A DNA stretch of 64,000 bases from Anaerococcus prevotii DSM 20548. Lineage in GTDB: Bacteria > Bacillota > Clostridia > Tissierellales > Peptoniphilaceae. The stretch is from positions 926,501 through 990,500 of the forward strand of contig NC_013171.1 of assembly GCF_000024105.1 (NCBI RefSeq), read 5' to 3'. Below, piece by piece: positions 1 to 8,470 of the stretch. The position numbers were made by a program, and so were the translations under genes. A model generated the notes under the pieces. That model was given only the letters and a program-made list of their open reading frames with translations, was not told the DNA's origin and ran no database searches. Each line of letters begins with the position of its first letter. The first letter of the stretch is position 1.

Positions 1-1
1 T

Positions 2-763
2 GTACCCTTTGCTGATAAAGCTGAGCCAGATGTGGCTACAGTAACTATATATAATTTATCTAATGACAGTATAGCTGAGATTAAAAAAGAAGGTAAGGCT
101 ATATTATCCGCTGGATATAAGGAAATGCACAATATATCCGAGATACTAAGCGGAGAAATAGAAGAAATGAAAACAGAATGGCGTGGCCTTGATAAGGTAA
201 CGACTATTACTATATCAGACGGAGCTAAGTCATGGAGAAAGAAAGAACTTAATAAGACTTACGCTAATGATACCAAAGCTAAGGCTATCATGAAAGATTT
301 GATAGATACTCTTGGATATACAGTTGTGGAACTTAATCCTAAAAATAATATAAATTACCCTTTAGGTAAGACTATAAAAGGTGTAGCATCTAAAAGTTTG
401 ATACAATTAGCTAAAGATACTGAATCTAAAATGTTTGTAAATAAAGGGCGTATTGTTATAAGGCCAGAGGATAAGGGTTATGAGTCGGGAATACTCTTAA
501 ATGCTGATAGCGGTTTGCTTGATACTCCTACTCAAAACAAAAATATGACTGGAGATAAAATTGACACTCCTGATAGGGAGAAAGACAAGAAGAATAACGA
601 AGAAGAAGTGCCATCATGGACGGTCAAATGTTTACTTAATCCACAAATTGAGACGGACTCTATTATAAGTATTGAATCCAGGTCAATCAATGGGAAATTT
701 AGGGTAAAGTCGGGAAAACATTCAAAGGACTTTACAACAGAATTGGAGGTGGTTGAAGCTTGA
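2..763 (+). CDS. Phage baseplate hub / late-control-D-like protein (5' partial)
   Basis: The reading frame is open to the left window edge, so the true start lies outside; a GTG at 32 is only the first internal start. About 253 residues are visible. The early segment ending in IYNLS, followed by a GY strand pair (SAGYKE), is typical of hub proteins of contractile tails (XkdQ / gpD-like fold), which form the ring that holds the spike. The middle part has a short charged linker (DREKDKKNNEEE) before a C-terminal beta segment. It overlaps the next gene by 4 nt, which indicates translational coupling in the tail operon. Family assignment rests on fold-like motifs and gene order rather than on a catalytic signature. 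Confidence 0.7.
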   Translation, partial: VPFADKAEPDVATVTIYNLSNDSIAEIKKEGKAILSAGYKEMHNISEILSGEIEEMKTEWRGLDKVTTITISDGAKSWRKKELNKTYANDTKAKAIMKDLIDTLGYTVVELNPKNNINYPLGKTIKGVASKSLIQLAKDTESKMFVNKGRIVIRPEDKGYESGILLNADSGLLDTPTQNKNMTGDKIDTPDREKDKKNNEEEVPSWTVKCLLNPQIETDSIISIESRSINGKFRVKSGKHSKDFTTELEVVEA

Positions 764-1356
764 AAGATGTATTAAGAAGTAAGAAAGATACTAATGCCGC
801 CTTTAATAAATTCATGGATAATTTTACAGATACTTTATCCGCTAATACTATGGTGGCAAAGCTTGCTAAGGTTAAGAGTTTTGATCCTGAGAAAATGTAT
901 ATTGAGGCTATGCCTTTACCTAGTGAAGAAAATTCCTTAGTTATAAATGTCCCTTTAGTAACCTTAAGATGTAAGGATTTTGTGGCCTACTATCCACTAA
1001 AAGAGGGGGACTATGTAGTATTGCTCTTTATGGATGGAGATACAGACCAGATACTCTTAGGTCAAGATAAGGCTGATACAGAAAGAATGCACGATGTATC
1101 TGATTGCGTAGCAATTGGCGGTTTTAGCCTCTTTAATGATACTTTAGGAGTAGTAGATGAAACGGGTTTTGTATTACAGAATATGACTAATAAAGACTCA
1201 TATATTAATCTTAAAGCGAATGGAGATATAGAAATTAAAGGTAGTGCAATTAATATCTTAAGTCCTAATATTAAATTAGAAGGACATGCGACTTACAATG
1301 GCAGGGAGATAGCTAAAAAAGGAGACCCTACAACAGAAGGTGGTGTGATAGTGTGA
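760..1356 (+). CDS. Baseplate spike / puncturing protein, Gp138-N-like
   Basis: This 198-aa protein looks like the tail-spike complex protein that sits under the hub and pierces the host envelope. Residues ~30-110 form an OB-fold-like region with the pattern VPLVTLRCKDF...YYPLKEGDYVVLLFMDGD, characteristic of the Gp138 N-terminal family. The C-terminus (~150-198) has short repeated strands (INLKANGDIEIKG, INILSPNIKLEG), as expected for a beta-helical needle. The start is TTG at 760, behind the strong ribosome site GGAGGTGG at 745-752, so the rare start is well supported. It overlaps the hub gene by 4 nt and the next gene by 4 nt. Confidence 0.75.
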   Translation: MKDVLRSKKDTNAAFNKFMDNFTDTLSANTMVAKLAKVKSFDPEKMYIEAMPLPSEENSLVINVPLVTLRCKDFVAYYPLKEGDYVVLLFMDGDTDQILLGQDKADTERMHDVSDCVAIGGFSLFNDTLGVVDETGFVLQNMTNKDSYINLKANGDIEIKGSAINILSPNIKLEGHATYNGREIAKKGDPTTEGGVIV

Positions 1357-1721
1357 GTTATTATGAAACATTTAAAATGACCAACGGAGACATAGACATT
1401 ATAGACAATGACCTATATTTAGTAGGGGGTCAAGAAGAAATGAGGCAAAACATAGAAAATCGCTTAGCTGTGAATAAGGGTGAGTGGTTTCTAGATCTTA
1501 ATCTAGGCTTATCTTATAAAGATATTACTGGCAAAGACATAAGAGATAGTGATATTGAATATTGGATAAGGGAATGTGTTTTGCAAGATGAAAGAATTAA
1601 GGAAGTAAGGAGCATTGATATAGATAGAAATAGCGAGAAAAGAACTGCTAATATATCAATACTTGTAATAGACCCATACAATGAGGAATTATCCTTAACG
1701 GGGGTGATTAATATTGGATAA
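1353..1721 (+). CDS. Baseplate wedge protein, gp25/gpW-like
   Basis: The 122-aa product matches the size and pattern of gp25-like lysozyme-fold wedge proteins, which nucleate sheath assembly at the baseplate. Visible hallmarks are the early strand GDIDIIDNDLYLVGG, the helix QNIENRLAVNKGEWFLD, the LGLSY turn and a late VRSIDID strand. The start is GTG at 1353 in a GTGA overlap with the spike gene. The following gene starts 8 nt before the stop. Its place between spike and baseplate J is the usual order in contractile tail operons. Confidence 0.8.
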   Translation: MSYYETFKMTNGDIDIIDNDLYLVGGQEEMRQNIENRLAVNKGEWFLDLNLGLSYKDITGKDIRDSDIEYWIRECVLQDERIKEVRSIDIDRNSEKRTANISILVIDPYNEELSLTGVINIG

Positions 1722-2946
1722 GTTAAATATATACGAGGATTACGGTTCTATATCAGAATTTAAGGACGATGGATATGGAGTAACTAAGTATGGATTTAAG
1801 AGAAAATTATATAGTGAGTGCTTAGAAGAGAGAATAAGCCGAGCTAGAGAGGTTTTTGGTGTAAAGATTGATACATCGGAGACCTCTTTTCTAGGCAAAT
1901 TGATTAGAAATGCAGCCTGGGACGAGGCTTATTTATGGGAACTTGCAGAAGCGGTATACATGAGTCCTTTTGTGAATACTGCAGAAGGGGCAGGACTTGA
2001 CGCTGTAGGTCAATATTTAACGATAACTAGAAGACCAGCGACTAAGTCAAAAGGTTTTGTTACTATATACGGAAAGCCTGATACTTTAGTCCCTGCAGGT
2101 TTTAGAGTAGCTACTCAAAGCGGTATTGAATACTACACAAAAGATATTGTATATATAGGTGAAGACGGAACGGTCGATGTAGCTATAGAGTCTGTTATCG
2201 CGGGTAAAGATACCAATGCCCAAACTGGAGATATAAATACAATAGTTAACCCTACTTATGGTATTGAGAAAGTAAGTAATAAAGACTATACAGAAGGCGG
2301 TATGAATGTAGAAAGTGATGAAGAATTTAGGCTACGATATAAAAAATCTTATTCTAGGGTCGGGGGTTCTACTGTGCCAGCTATGACAGCTGCTCTTTTA
2401 GATATAGATGATGTAGTAGATTGTGAAGTAAGAGAAAATTTTACTATGAAAACTATAGATGGAATACCTCCTAAGTCTGTAGCATGCTTTGTTTTTGGTG
2501 GAGATACGGACAAAATTGTAGATACTATTTATCAGAATAAGCCAGCTGGAATAGAAGCATATGGCGAAACTTATAAATTTGTTGAAGATAAAAAAGGAAT
2601 AAAACATAAGATAGGTTTTACTCGTGCAAACGAAGTAAAAATAAAGGTTGAAGCGAAAATCAAAAAGACGGACGACTATCCAGGAGATGATGTTATCAAG
2701 AGATCTATACTAAATTATATAGGGGGTGTAGATAAGGATAATGTAGAGTATTCGGGACTTAAACTAGGCGAAGATGTAATATATAACAAGCTTATAGCAA
2801 AGATATTATGTCCTGGAGGAGTAAGTGATGCTGATATAACTATAGGGGCAAGCCCTAAATTTACTATGGTCGACGAAACTATAGAAATTGAAAGGAACTC
2901 TATAGCGGTTACAAGTCCTGACCTAATAAGGATAAGTTATGTATAA
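1714..2946 (+). CDS. Baseplate J-like protein (gp47/Mu gp47 family)
   Basis: At 410 aa this has normal length for baseplate J proteins, which build the wedge arms that transmit contraction. Residues ~85-125 contain the family pattern NTAEGAGLDAVGQYL...RRPATKSKGFVT, then a VPAGF strand (~129-133). A GG-containing segment GGMNVESDEEFRLRY(K) near 205 is also diagnostic. The start is TTG at 1714 with GGGGGTGAT upstream at about 1700. The gene overlaps both neighbours by 8 nt, so the baseplate genes are translated as a coupled string. Confidence 0.85.
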   Translation: MDKLNIYEDYGSISEFKDDGYGVTKYGFKRKLYSECLEERISRAREVFGVKIDTSETSFLGKLIRNAAWDEAYLWELAEAVYMSPFVNTAEGAGLDAVGQYLTITRRPATKSKGFVTIYGKPDTLVPAGFRVATQSGIEYYTKDIVYIGEDGTVDVAIESVIAGKDTNAQTGDINTIVNPTYGIEKVSNKDYTEGGMNVESDEEFRLRYKKSYSRVGGSTVPAMTAALLDIDDVVDCEVRENFTMKTIDGIPPKSVACFVFGGDTDKIVDTIYQNKPAGIEAYGETYKFVEDKKGIKHKIGFTRANEVKIKVEAKIKKTDDYPGDDVIKRSILNYIGGVDKDNVEYSGLKLGEDVIYNKLIAKILCPGGVSDADITIGASPKFTMVDETIEIERNSIAVTSPDLIRISYV

Positions 2947-3703
2947 TGATTTGTATTTAAAAGCATGGAAAAGACTTCCAGAAAGATTCAGAAAGCAAAC
3001 TAATAAAGACTTGTATTATGTACTATACAATGGGTCGGGAGAGCTTGAAAAAGCCTTTAGCTCAATCGAGGAAAGCCATAATATAGATAAGGCATATGGT
3101 AAGACCTTAGACCTATTAGGAGCTAATGTAGGCGAAATTAGAGCGGATAACATGAGTGATGACTTATACCGTTTGTATATCAAAGTCAGAATCATATCGA
3201 ATCTTTCTATCGGAGATATACCGACTATAAATTATGTAATGAGTACCCTACTAGGAGATGATTATATATCGATAAAAGAAGGATTTTTAGATGGAGATTA
3301 TCTTTATAATGAACCTGCCGCTTTAAGGTTATCAATTATGAACACTGCTGATATAGTTCCTTATGAGATATTAGAAAGGATAAAGGCAGCAGGAATAAGA
3401 ATCCTTATAGACCAGATTTATGCTTTACAGTTTAAATTACAGACTAGATACGGAATAGATTCATGCAAAGTGTGGTTATGCGGGGAGCATCCTTGCGGAG
3501 ATATACCTTATACTTATGCTATTGGTCAAGGTTCTTATATAGATCTTAAGGCTAAGAGTGGCCTATATAATTCTGAAAACTATTATGGATATGCTCCTAA
3601 GGGAGGCCTAATAATTATGAGAGACGATAAAAATAGGGAGTTTAGGTATGTGCAAGATATGAGTTCGGATAGACGTATTAACTTTGGAGGTAAGGATGAT
3701 TAG
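2939..3703 (+). CDS. Baseplate/tail protein, gpI/YmfQ-like position
   Basis: This 254-aa protein directly follows baseplate J, where gpI- or YmfQ-like wedge proteins sit. Residues 1-60 have the LPERFRKQTNKDLYYVL and EKAFSSIEES pattern with alternating helices, and the GKTLDLLGANVGE segment (~56-68) is like that of tail proteins that count a wedge unit. The C-terminal part has a cluster with two cysteines (CKVWLCGEHPCGD) that I cannot assign to a known site. The function as a baseplate component is inferred from neighbours. Confidence 0.65.
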   Translation: MYNDLYLKAWKRLPERFRKQTNKDLYYVLYNGSGELEKAFSSIEESHNIDKAYGKTLDLLGANVGEIRADNMSDDLYRLYIKVRIISNLSIGDIPTINYVMSTLLGDDYISIKEGFLDGDYLYNEPAALRLSIMNTADIVPYEILERIKAAGIRILIDQIYALQFKLQTRYGIDSCKVWLCGEHPCGDIPYTYAIGQGSYIDLKAKSGLYNSENYYGYAPKGGLIIMRDDKNREFRYVQDMSSDRRINFGGKDD

Positions 3704-4037
3704 TGATTATTTATTGAATAAAATCGCCCTGGAGACAGAGGCTAAGATTACCAAGGCGGAAGTAGAAATTGATGGAAAATTAGAAAAGGTACAGATTTTA
3801 AGAAAAGATGTTGATAAGAATTTGCTTAAGGTTTATGTAAATACCACTAAGTCCAAGGGCCTTATAACTGATATTAGGTTGCTTGATGATGATGGTAGGG
3901 TGCTTTTATCTAAGCCTTGTGAAAGGATAAAGAATATAGGCTATGCCTTAGTATCAAGTTTTTATATTAGATTTGTAGAAGAAGAATTGACGGACCCTAT
4001 TAGTGTGTTTGAATTGAGGGGGATAGAAAATGTCTAG
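3696..4037 (+). CDS. Small prophage tail-region protein, unknown function
   Basis: The 113-aa product is unrecognised. It is a mixed alpha/beta protein beginning MISDYLLNK, with an internal strand-rich region (LLKVYVNTTKSKGLITD) that could be a small carbohydrate-binding or baseplate sandwich. I place the start at ATG 3696 rather than at the TTG 12 nt upstream, because GGAGG at 3686-3690 sits 5 nt before the ATG and would overlap the TTG. It overlaps the preceding and following genes by 8 nt, so it belongs to the same late operon. Confidence 0.6.
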   Translation: MISDYLLNKIALETEAKITKAEVEIDGKLEKVQILRKDVDKNLLKVYVNTTKSKGLITDIRLLDDDGRVLLSKPCERIKNIGYALVSSFYIRFVEEELTDPISVFELRGIENV

Positions 4038-4503
4038 AAATAATTATAGTTTGGATAAGTACTATGATTTTTTGAAGAAAGATTTATATGATAGTGAAGA
4101 ATTTAAGAATAAGCTAGCTAATGAGCAGATAGAGCTTGTAGGTTGGTATGACCATATAGCAGAGCTTGCTGATGTTAGGGAAGAGATTGATGTCGGCAAG
4201 AATGAAGCTGGAAATCCTCTAATTCAGCATATAAGGCATGATGGGGTAATTTTCCAAGAAGGGACACCAGTTAATGCAGAGAATATGGCCAAGATGGAAT
4301 GGAATGATTTGATTAATAATATCAAGCTTTCGATATTAGGGGATGCTGTAAGAGCCTTGCAGGTCCAGGTCGCTACTTTGGTGGGCCAAAACTTTAATAA
4401 TATGCCTTACAATCAATTTGTAGCTAGCTTTTCAGCGGATGGCTTAAATATATTAGAGGGTTGGTATGATGAAATCAATCAGAGAGGAGTTCTAAGTGTC
4501 TGA
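4030..4503 (+). CDS. Prophage tail/fibre-associated protein
   Basis: This 157-aa protein has a mostly helical N-terminus and a segment HIRHDGVIFQEGTPVNAENMAKME (described here in part) near residues 70-95. The FQEGTPVNAENM part is frequent in Firmicute phage tail proteins that connect baseplate and fibres. A short coiled segment (ALQVQVATL) follows. It overlaps the large fibre gene by 8 nt. The family is recognised by pattern only; the role is inferred from its place between baseplate and fibre genes. Confidence 0.6.
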   Translation: MSRNNYSLDKYYDFLKKDLYDSEEFKNKLANEQIELVGWYDHIAELADVREEIDVGKNEAGNPLIQHIRHDGVIFQEGTPVNAENMAKMEWNDLINNIKLSILGDAVRALQVQVATLVGQNFNNMPYNQFVASFSADGLNILEGWYDEINQRGVLSV

Positions 4504-6502
4504 AGTTTATAAATGGTCGAGATTTAATATTAAACAAGAATCTTATCAGGAAAGACAAGCGGTAACTAAGTATAGGGACGTTAAAAAGACTAGGCAGGTT
4601 ACTAAGTATAGGTATGAAACTAAGTATAGGAATGAGACTAAGACTAGGGAAGTAACTAAGAATGATGCTTATGGCCAAGGTGGATATGCTACAAGAGATA
4701 AGGCTTCGCTAGCTGCTTCTAACAAAGCAGTAAGCAGCGGATGGTTAATTAAAGACACTTATATCATACAGGATGGTCCTGGAGGTACTTGGTCTTATAC
4801 TATAACTTATAGCTATAAAACAACCGAGACCTACACAGAAAAAGTCCCATATACTGAAAGAATCCCTTATACTGCTACAGAAGAATACACGGAAAAAGAG
4901 CCTTACACAGACTATGAGTATGTAACTAAGTATAGGGACGTGAAAGGTTCCTACTATGATGATGTAGTAAGTGAGGATAGGAGTGCTTATCCAGATAATG
5001 GCAAGAGTGGAAGTTATTTCTATGAGTACAAGGGCTTAGCTAATCGTCCTCCTGCTATAACAGGGTCTAATACGAAGTTAGGTAGTGTGAAATCTGACTT
5101 TAAGATTAGCTATACAGTAACAGACCCAGATGGGGACGAGGTTAAGGTTAAAATCCTAGTTGATGATAGGGTTATTCAATACCCTATTGCAGTTGCTTTA
5201 AATAAGGAGCAAACGGTTAATATAAGGCTATCTGATTATAGTTTAGGTGAGCATACTATAACGGTTACTGCTACTGATTCAAGCAATGCCTCTGCTAGTA
5301 GGGTGTACCATTTCAATAAGGACAATCAAGCTCCTAGCATTTCTGGTTCTGACCTAGATATGGGCGGAGTATCAAAAGACCTTAACATTGAATATATAGT
5401 CCAAGACGCTAATGGCGATAGTGTCAAGGTTGAGATAAAGGTTGATGGAGTAGTCAAGCAAGCCTCAACGCCTACCAGTTTGGGTGTAAGAAAAACATTT
5501 AATCTTCCTATTAAGAGTGTGGATTTAGGCCGTCACAAGGTAGAAATTATAGCAATGGATAGCCAAGGGGCAAGTTCGGTAAGGACTTATACTTTCCAAA
5601 GGGTTAATTCTACTCCAGTAATATCTGGCAATGATGTGAATTTAGGGGCTAAGAATACAGGATTTTCTTACAAATACCAGGTTAGCGATTCTGAAAAAGA
5701 TAGCATAAAGGTAGTGGAGAAAATCAACGGCAATATTATAAGAACTATGGACAATGCCGCCTTAGGTCAAGACCATGTTATAACTATATCCAACGAGCAA
5801 ATAGTTAAATTGCCTCTAAATAAAGAAAATACAATCGAAATAGAAGCAACTGATGGCATGGCTAAGGTTTACAGGCGTGTTACTTTTGTTAGAAATAATA
5901 TGCCTCCAATCATAGCAGATAAGGACAAGGACTTAGGAAAAATCAAGGATAAGCTTTCTTATAATTATTCTGCTACTGATCCAGAGAAAGACCCTCTAAG
6001 CGTTGAGGTATATCTTGATGGACAAATCTATAGCAAGAAGAAAGCCTTGAAAGATGGAGAAGATAAGCGAATCCTTATTGATGGCAAAGACTGGATAAAG
6101 CTTAAAGCAGGTAAACATAAGCTTGAGATAGTAGTAGAAGACGATAAGGGCTTTAAGTCTAAAAGGACTATTAACTTCACCAAGGTTATAGATAGGTTGG
6201 TTGTAGAGTTAGCCGACAAGGGAATAAAGACGGATGCCTTAGCTAAAAGAGTATTTGTTGCTACAGCGGGGGTCTACGTAGCCCAAGGTGCTAAGGTCAA
6301 GTACGAAGTATGTAACAACTCATTAGATGAAGCCCCAAAGTGGGAGGATGCCACTAGTGCAGTTCTTGAAAATAAGGCTTATGTCTTTACTAATAAGGAG
6401 AAAAAAGCAAGTCAAGCTGGCGTAAATATTAGGGTCACCATTACTAAGGGAGAATCTAAAACTCCAAGCTATGTGTCAAATTTAGGAGGTACTTTTGATT
6501 AA
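4496..6502 (+). CDS. Large repeat-built tail fibre / host-binding protein
   Basis: The 668-aa protein has three parts. Residues ~20-55 and ~115-155 carry tandem short repeats of the T-K-Y-R and T-E-x-x-P-Y types (VTKYRDVK appears at both ends), framing a small spacer. Residues ~180-575 hold four Ig/cadherin-like repeats of about 100 aa, each with a conserved pattern PPxIxGxxxxLG, then YxVxDxxxDxVKV, LGxHxxxxxAxD and F. The last ~90 aa (KGIKTDALAKRVF...) form a separate tip domain. The start is GTG 4496 behind GAGAGGAG. It overlaps neighbours by 8 nt. It is probably a rod-like receptor-binding protein, as no enzyme motif is visible. Confidence 0.7.
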   Translation: MSEVYKWSRFNIKQESYQERQAVTKYRDVKKTRQVTKYRYETKYRNETKTREVTKNDAYGQGGYATRDKASLAASNKAVSSGWLIKDTYIIQDGPGGTWSYTITYSYKTTETYTEKVPYTERIPYTATEEYTEKEPYTDYEYVTKYRDVKGSYYDDVVSEDRSAYPDNGKSGSYFYEYKGLANRPPAITGSNTKLGSVKSDFKISYTVTDPDGDEVKVKILVDDRVIQYPIAVALNKEQTVNIRLSDYSLGEHTITVTATDSSNASASRVYHFNKDNQAPSISGSDLDMGGVSKDLNIEYIVQDANGDSVKVEIKVDGVVKQASTPTSLGVRKTFNLPIKSVDLGRHKVEIIAMDSQGASSVRTYTFQRVNSTPVISGNDVNLGAKNTGFSYKYQVSDSEKDSIKVVEKINGNIIRTMDNAALGQDHVITISNEQIVKLPLNKENTIEIEATDGMAKVYRRVTFVRNNMPPIIADKDKDLGKIKDKLSYNYSATDPEKDPLSVEVYLDGQIYSKKKALKDGEDKRILIDGKDWIKLKAGKHKLEIVVEDDKGFKSKRTINFTKVIDRLVVELADKGIKTDALAKRVFVATAGVYVAQGAKVKYEVCNNSLDEAPKWEDATSAVLENKAYVFTNKEKKASQAGVNIRVTITKGESKTPSYVSNLGGTFD

Positions 6503-6776
6503 AATCTACAACGAAAAGTCTATAAAAGAAATTAATGAACTAAGGGACAAGGGGCTATATAACGCTCCTTTTTCTGTGCTTGAAGAAATGAATAAGATTG
6601 AAGTTAAGGCTGACACTAAGAAGCTTGAAGAAGATATCAAGGACAAGGAAGAAGCCTCTGCAATGGCGGTAGTTGAGATATACGAGGCTATCGATGTGGC
6701 CAAGAAGGAAATACAGGAAGCACAATCGCAGGCAGTAATTGAGATTTACGAAAGTATTGGAGGATTAAATGACTAA
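6495..6776 (+). CDS. Small helical prophage protein, possible fibre chaperone
   Basis: This 93-aa protein is strongly helical and charged, with repeating VVEIYEAI and VIEIYESI segments (near residues 57-64 and 80-87), so its C-terminal half is an internally repeated amphipathic helix. The start is TTG 6495, set by AGGAGG at 6484-6489. It lies between the fibre gene and the CD1375-like gene, overlapping both by 8 nt. The position suggests a tail accessory or assembly factor, but I recognise no family. Confidence 0.5.
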   Translation: MIKIYNEKSIKEINELRDKGLYNAPFSVLEEMNKIEVKADTKKLEEDIKDKEEASAMAVVEIYEAIDVAKKEIQEAQSQAVIEIYESIGGLND

Positions 6777-7050
6777 GAGATATAGCGTGTTTGCGAAGGC
6801 TTATAAGACTGGAATTATTATAGGCTTTAGGACAATTGAAGATGTGAGACCAGAGGCTTTGAGAAAAGATGTAGAAGAACTTTTGGCCATGGATGGGCTA
6901 GGTCCAGATTGCAAGCCTTTGAAGGTGGAAGAGCCTAAGGAAGATGGAAATACAAGCGAGGCCAAGGAGGGAGCTCCTAAGGAAAATGAGAGCGAAGAAG
7001 AATCCCCTAATAAAGAGGAAGACGAAAAAGAAGTCAAGGAGGCTAAGTAA
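6769..7050 (+). CDS. CD1375-like small prophage protein with acidic tail
   Basis: Residues 1-45 (YSVFAKAYKTGIIIGFRTIED...LRKDVEELL) resemble the CD1375/XkdX-type small tail proteins that follow fibre genes in Clostridia phages. Residues ~52-93 are an unusual low-complexity tail rich in E, K, P and S, probably disordered. This compositional bias creates a serine-rich shadow frame on the minus strand. The stop overlaps the next start as TAATG. The exact role of this family is not established. Confidence 0.6.
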   Translation: MTKRYSVFAKAYKTGIIIGFRTIEDVRPEALRKDVEELLAMDGLGPDCKPLKVEEPKEDGNTSEAKEGAPKENESEEESPNKEEDEKEVKEAK

Positions 7051-7922
7051 TGGCTATAGCAAATATTAATGCGAGATTTCAGTTTCAAAAGATGACAAAG
7101 GCCGAATGGGAAGAGTGGGGTGACATCCTACTTGATGGAGAACTAGCCTATGAGGCGGACACCACTAAAATGAAAATGGGGGATGGCGTGCATAGATACA
7201 CTGACTTACCTTATATAGATATAGGCGGGAAAAGTGTGATTGTATCTAGTGAAAAGCCTCCTGTTGATAAAGACAATATATGGATAAAGCCCGATGTTGA
7301 TAAGGTAGGATATGAGTTAGCAATTGACGAATTTATTGATGTGTTTAGGCCTAATTCTATTATTTCAGACATGGGCAGATGGGTTAATTATAATGACGAA
7401 ATAAAAACAGAGATAAATGAATATGAAGATGATGATTTTGTTTTGAGTTTCTCGACAGGCGGAAGGTTAAGTAAAGACCAAAAAGAGTCTCTGGGCATAA
7501 ATGATGAATTTGATAAATATCTAGAATACGATGAAGTAGATGGATTACATGTGTTTGGTAAGGTGTATCCTTTAGAAAAAGTTTTTAGAGAAGTTAAGAA
7601 AATTGGGCTACAATATAATATTTTCATAATTGCCCAGCTAAAAGAAGAGTATGTAGAAGACTTTAAGATGAGTTACTATGAGTATCTAAAATCTATAAGT
7701 AATGTAATTTTCGGTGATAAATATAATTATTTAATGGAAGATTTAAAGAGAGTCGCAAAATGGATTCAGGATGAAAATCCTAAGCACATATACGATGAAA
7801 GCACTAATGAATCCGTCAACATCAGTATTAATCTAACCCTTCTTAAGGAAAAAGTGAAAGGAAAAAGAACTGCTGTGTATATATCAAATGAAGATAATAG
7901 CGAGTGGGTTGAGGTTAAATAA
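7050..7922 (+). CDS. Tail protein with Mtd-like N-terminal cap and unknown C-terminal domain
   Basis: The first ~60 residues (INARFQFQKMTKAEWEEW..., KMGDGVHRYTDLPYI) match the N-terminal attachment fold common at the start of phage tail fibres (Mtd-N-like), which anchors the protein to the virion. The remaining ~230 residues are unlike ordinary fibre shafts: they look globular and alpha/beta, rich in charged residues and in FDKYLEYDEVDGLHVFGK-type strands. They could be a host-binding or enzymatic tip. The gene ends the tail operon and is followed by a terminator at 7935. Confidence 0.6.
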   Translation: MAIANINARFQFQKMTKAEWEEWGDILLDGELAYEADTTKMKMGDGVHRYTDLPYIDIGGKSVIVSSEKPPVDKDNIWIKPDVDKVGYELAIDEFIDVFRPNSIISDMGRWVNYNDEIKTEINEYEDDDFVLSFSTGGRLSKDQKESLGINDEFDKYLEYDEVDGLHVFGKVYPLEKVFREVKKIGLQYNIFIIAQLKEEYVEDFKMSYYEYLKSISNVIFGDKYNYLMEDLKRVAKWIQDENPKHIYDESTNESVNISINLTLLKEKVKGKRTAVYISNEDNSEWVEVK

Positions 7923-7934
7923 GATAGGGTAATT

Positions 7935-7959
7935 AAGGGAGCTTATGCTCTCTTTTTTA
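7935..7959 (+). terminator. Terminator after tail operon
   Basis: An 8-bp stem (AAGGGAGC / GCTCTCTT, one G-U pair) with a TTAT loop is followed by a run of T. It closes the structural operon just before the lysis genes. Confidence 0.75.
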
Positions 7960-7990
7960 TATAAATATTAAGAAAGGAAGTGATTAAGTT

Positions 7991-8356
7991 GTGTTAGAAA
8001 TCACAAAAGCAGTGGCGGATTTTGGCGTCTTAATTGTGATAGCAGGAATATTTTTCTATTTCTCTATCACAGATAAGAGAACCTGGCAGAGAAACCAAGA
8101 CAAGTGGTTTGAAAAGAGTAATGAGATTAATGATAAGCTCACAAATATAATTGCTGACAATACTACTATGCTTAATATTCATGAGGCTATCCTGGATAAG
8201 CACTCCGCAGACAGCAAGCAGAGCTTAGGGAATCTAAACTCTAAGGTGGACAAGATTGACGACAAAATCGACAAGCTACAATCCACCACAAACGAGCTTT
8301 TCACAAAAGAGATGGCAGAGGATATTAAGAAGGAATTGAAAGATTTAAAACGTTGA
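7991..8356 (+). CDS. UviB/BhlA-like membrane protein (holin-like)
   Basis: The 121-aa protein has one membrane segment at residues ~12-26 (VLIVIAGIFFYFSI) followed by KRTWQRN and a long charged coiled-coil tail (~55-115, LNSKVDKIDDKIDKLQ). This is the layout of UviB/BhlA peptides, which occur in Firmicute lysis modules. It is longer than the usual ~70-100 aa because of the extended coiled coil. The start is GTG 7991 with GGAAG upstream. Neighbours are endolysin and holin, so a lysis role is likely but unproven. Confidence 0.6.
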   Translation: MLEITKAVADFGVLIVIAGIFFYFSITDKRTWQRNQDKWFEKSNEINDKLTNIIADNTTMLNIHEAILDKHSADSKQSLGNLNSKVDKIDDKIDKLQSTTNELFTKEMAEDIKKELKDLKR

Positions 8357-8470
8357 TAGGGCTAGCGAAAGTTAGTCCTTTTGATGTGCACACGGACATT
8401 CACAAGAAAGACGAAGAACGTTGAAATTTAGAGGAAAACTCATCACAAGCATTTTCACAAGGAGGTAATT

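Noticed and set aside
6801-7088. Serine-rich minus-strand frame
   Set aside because: It is the mirror of the Glu/Lys-rich tail of the CD1375-like gene; composition explains it.
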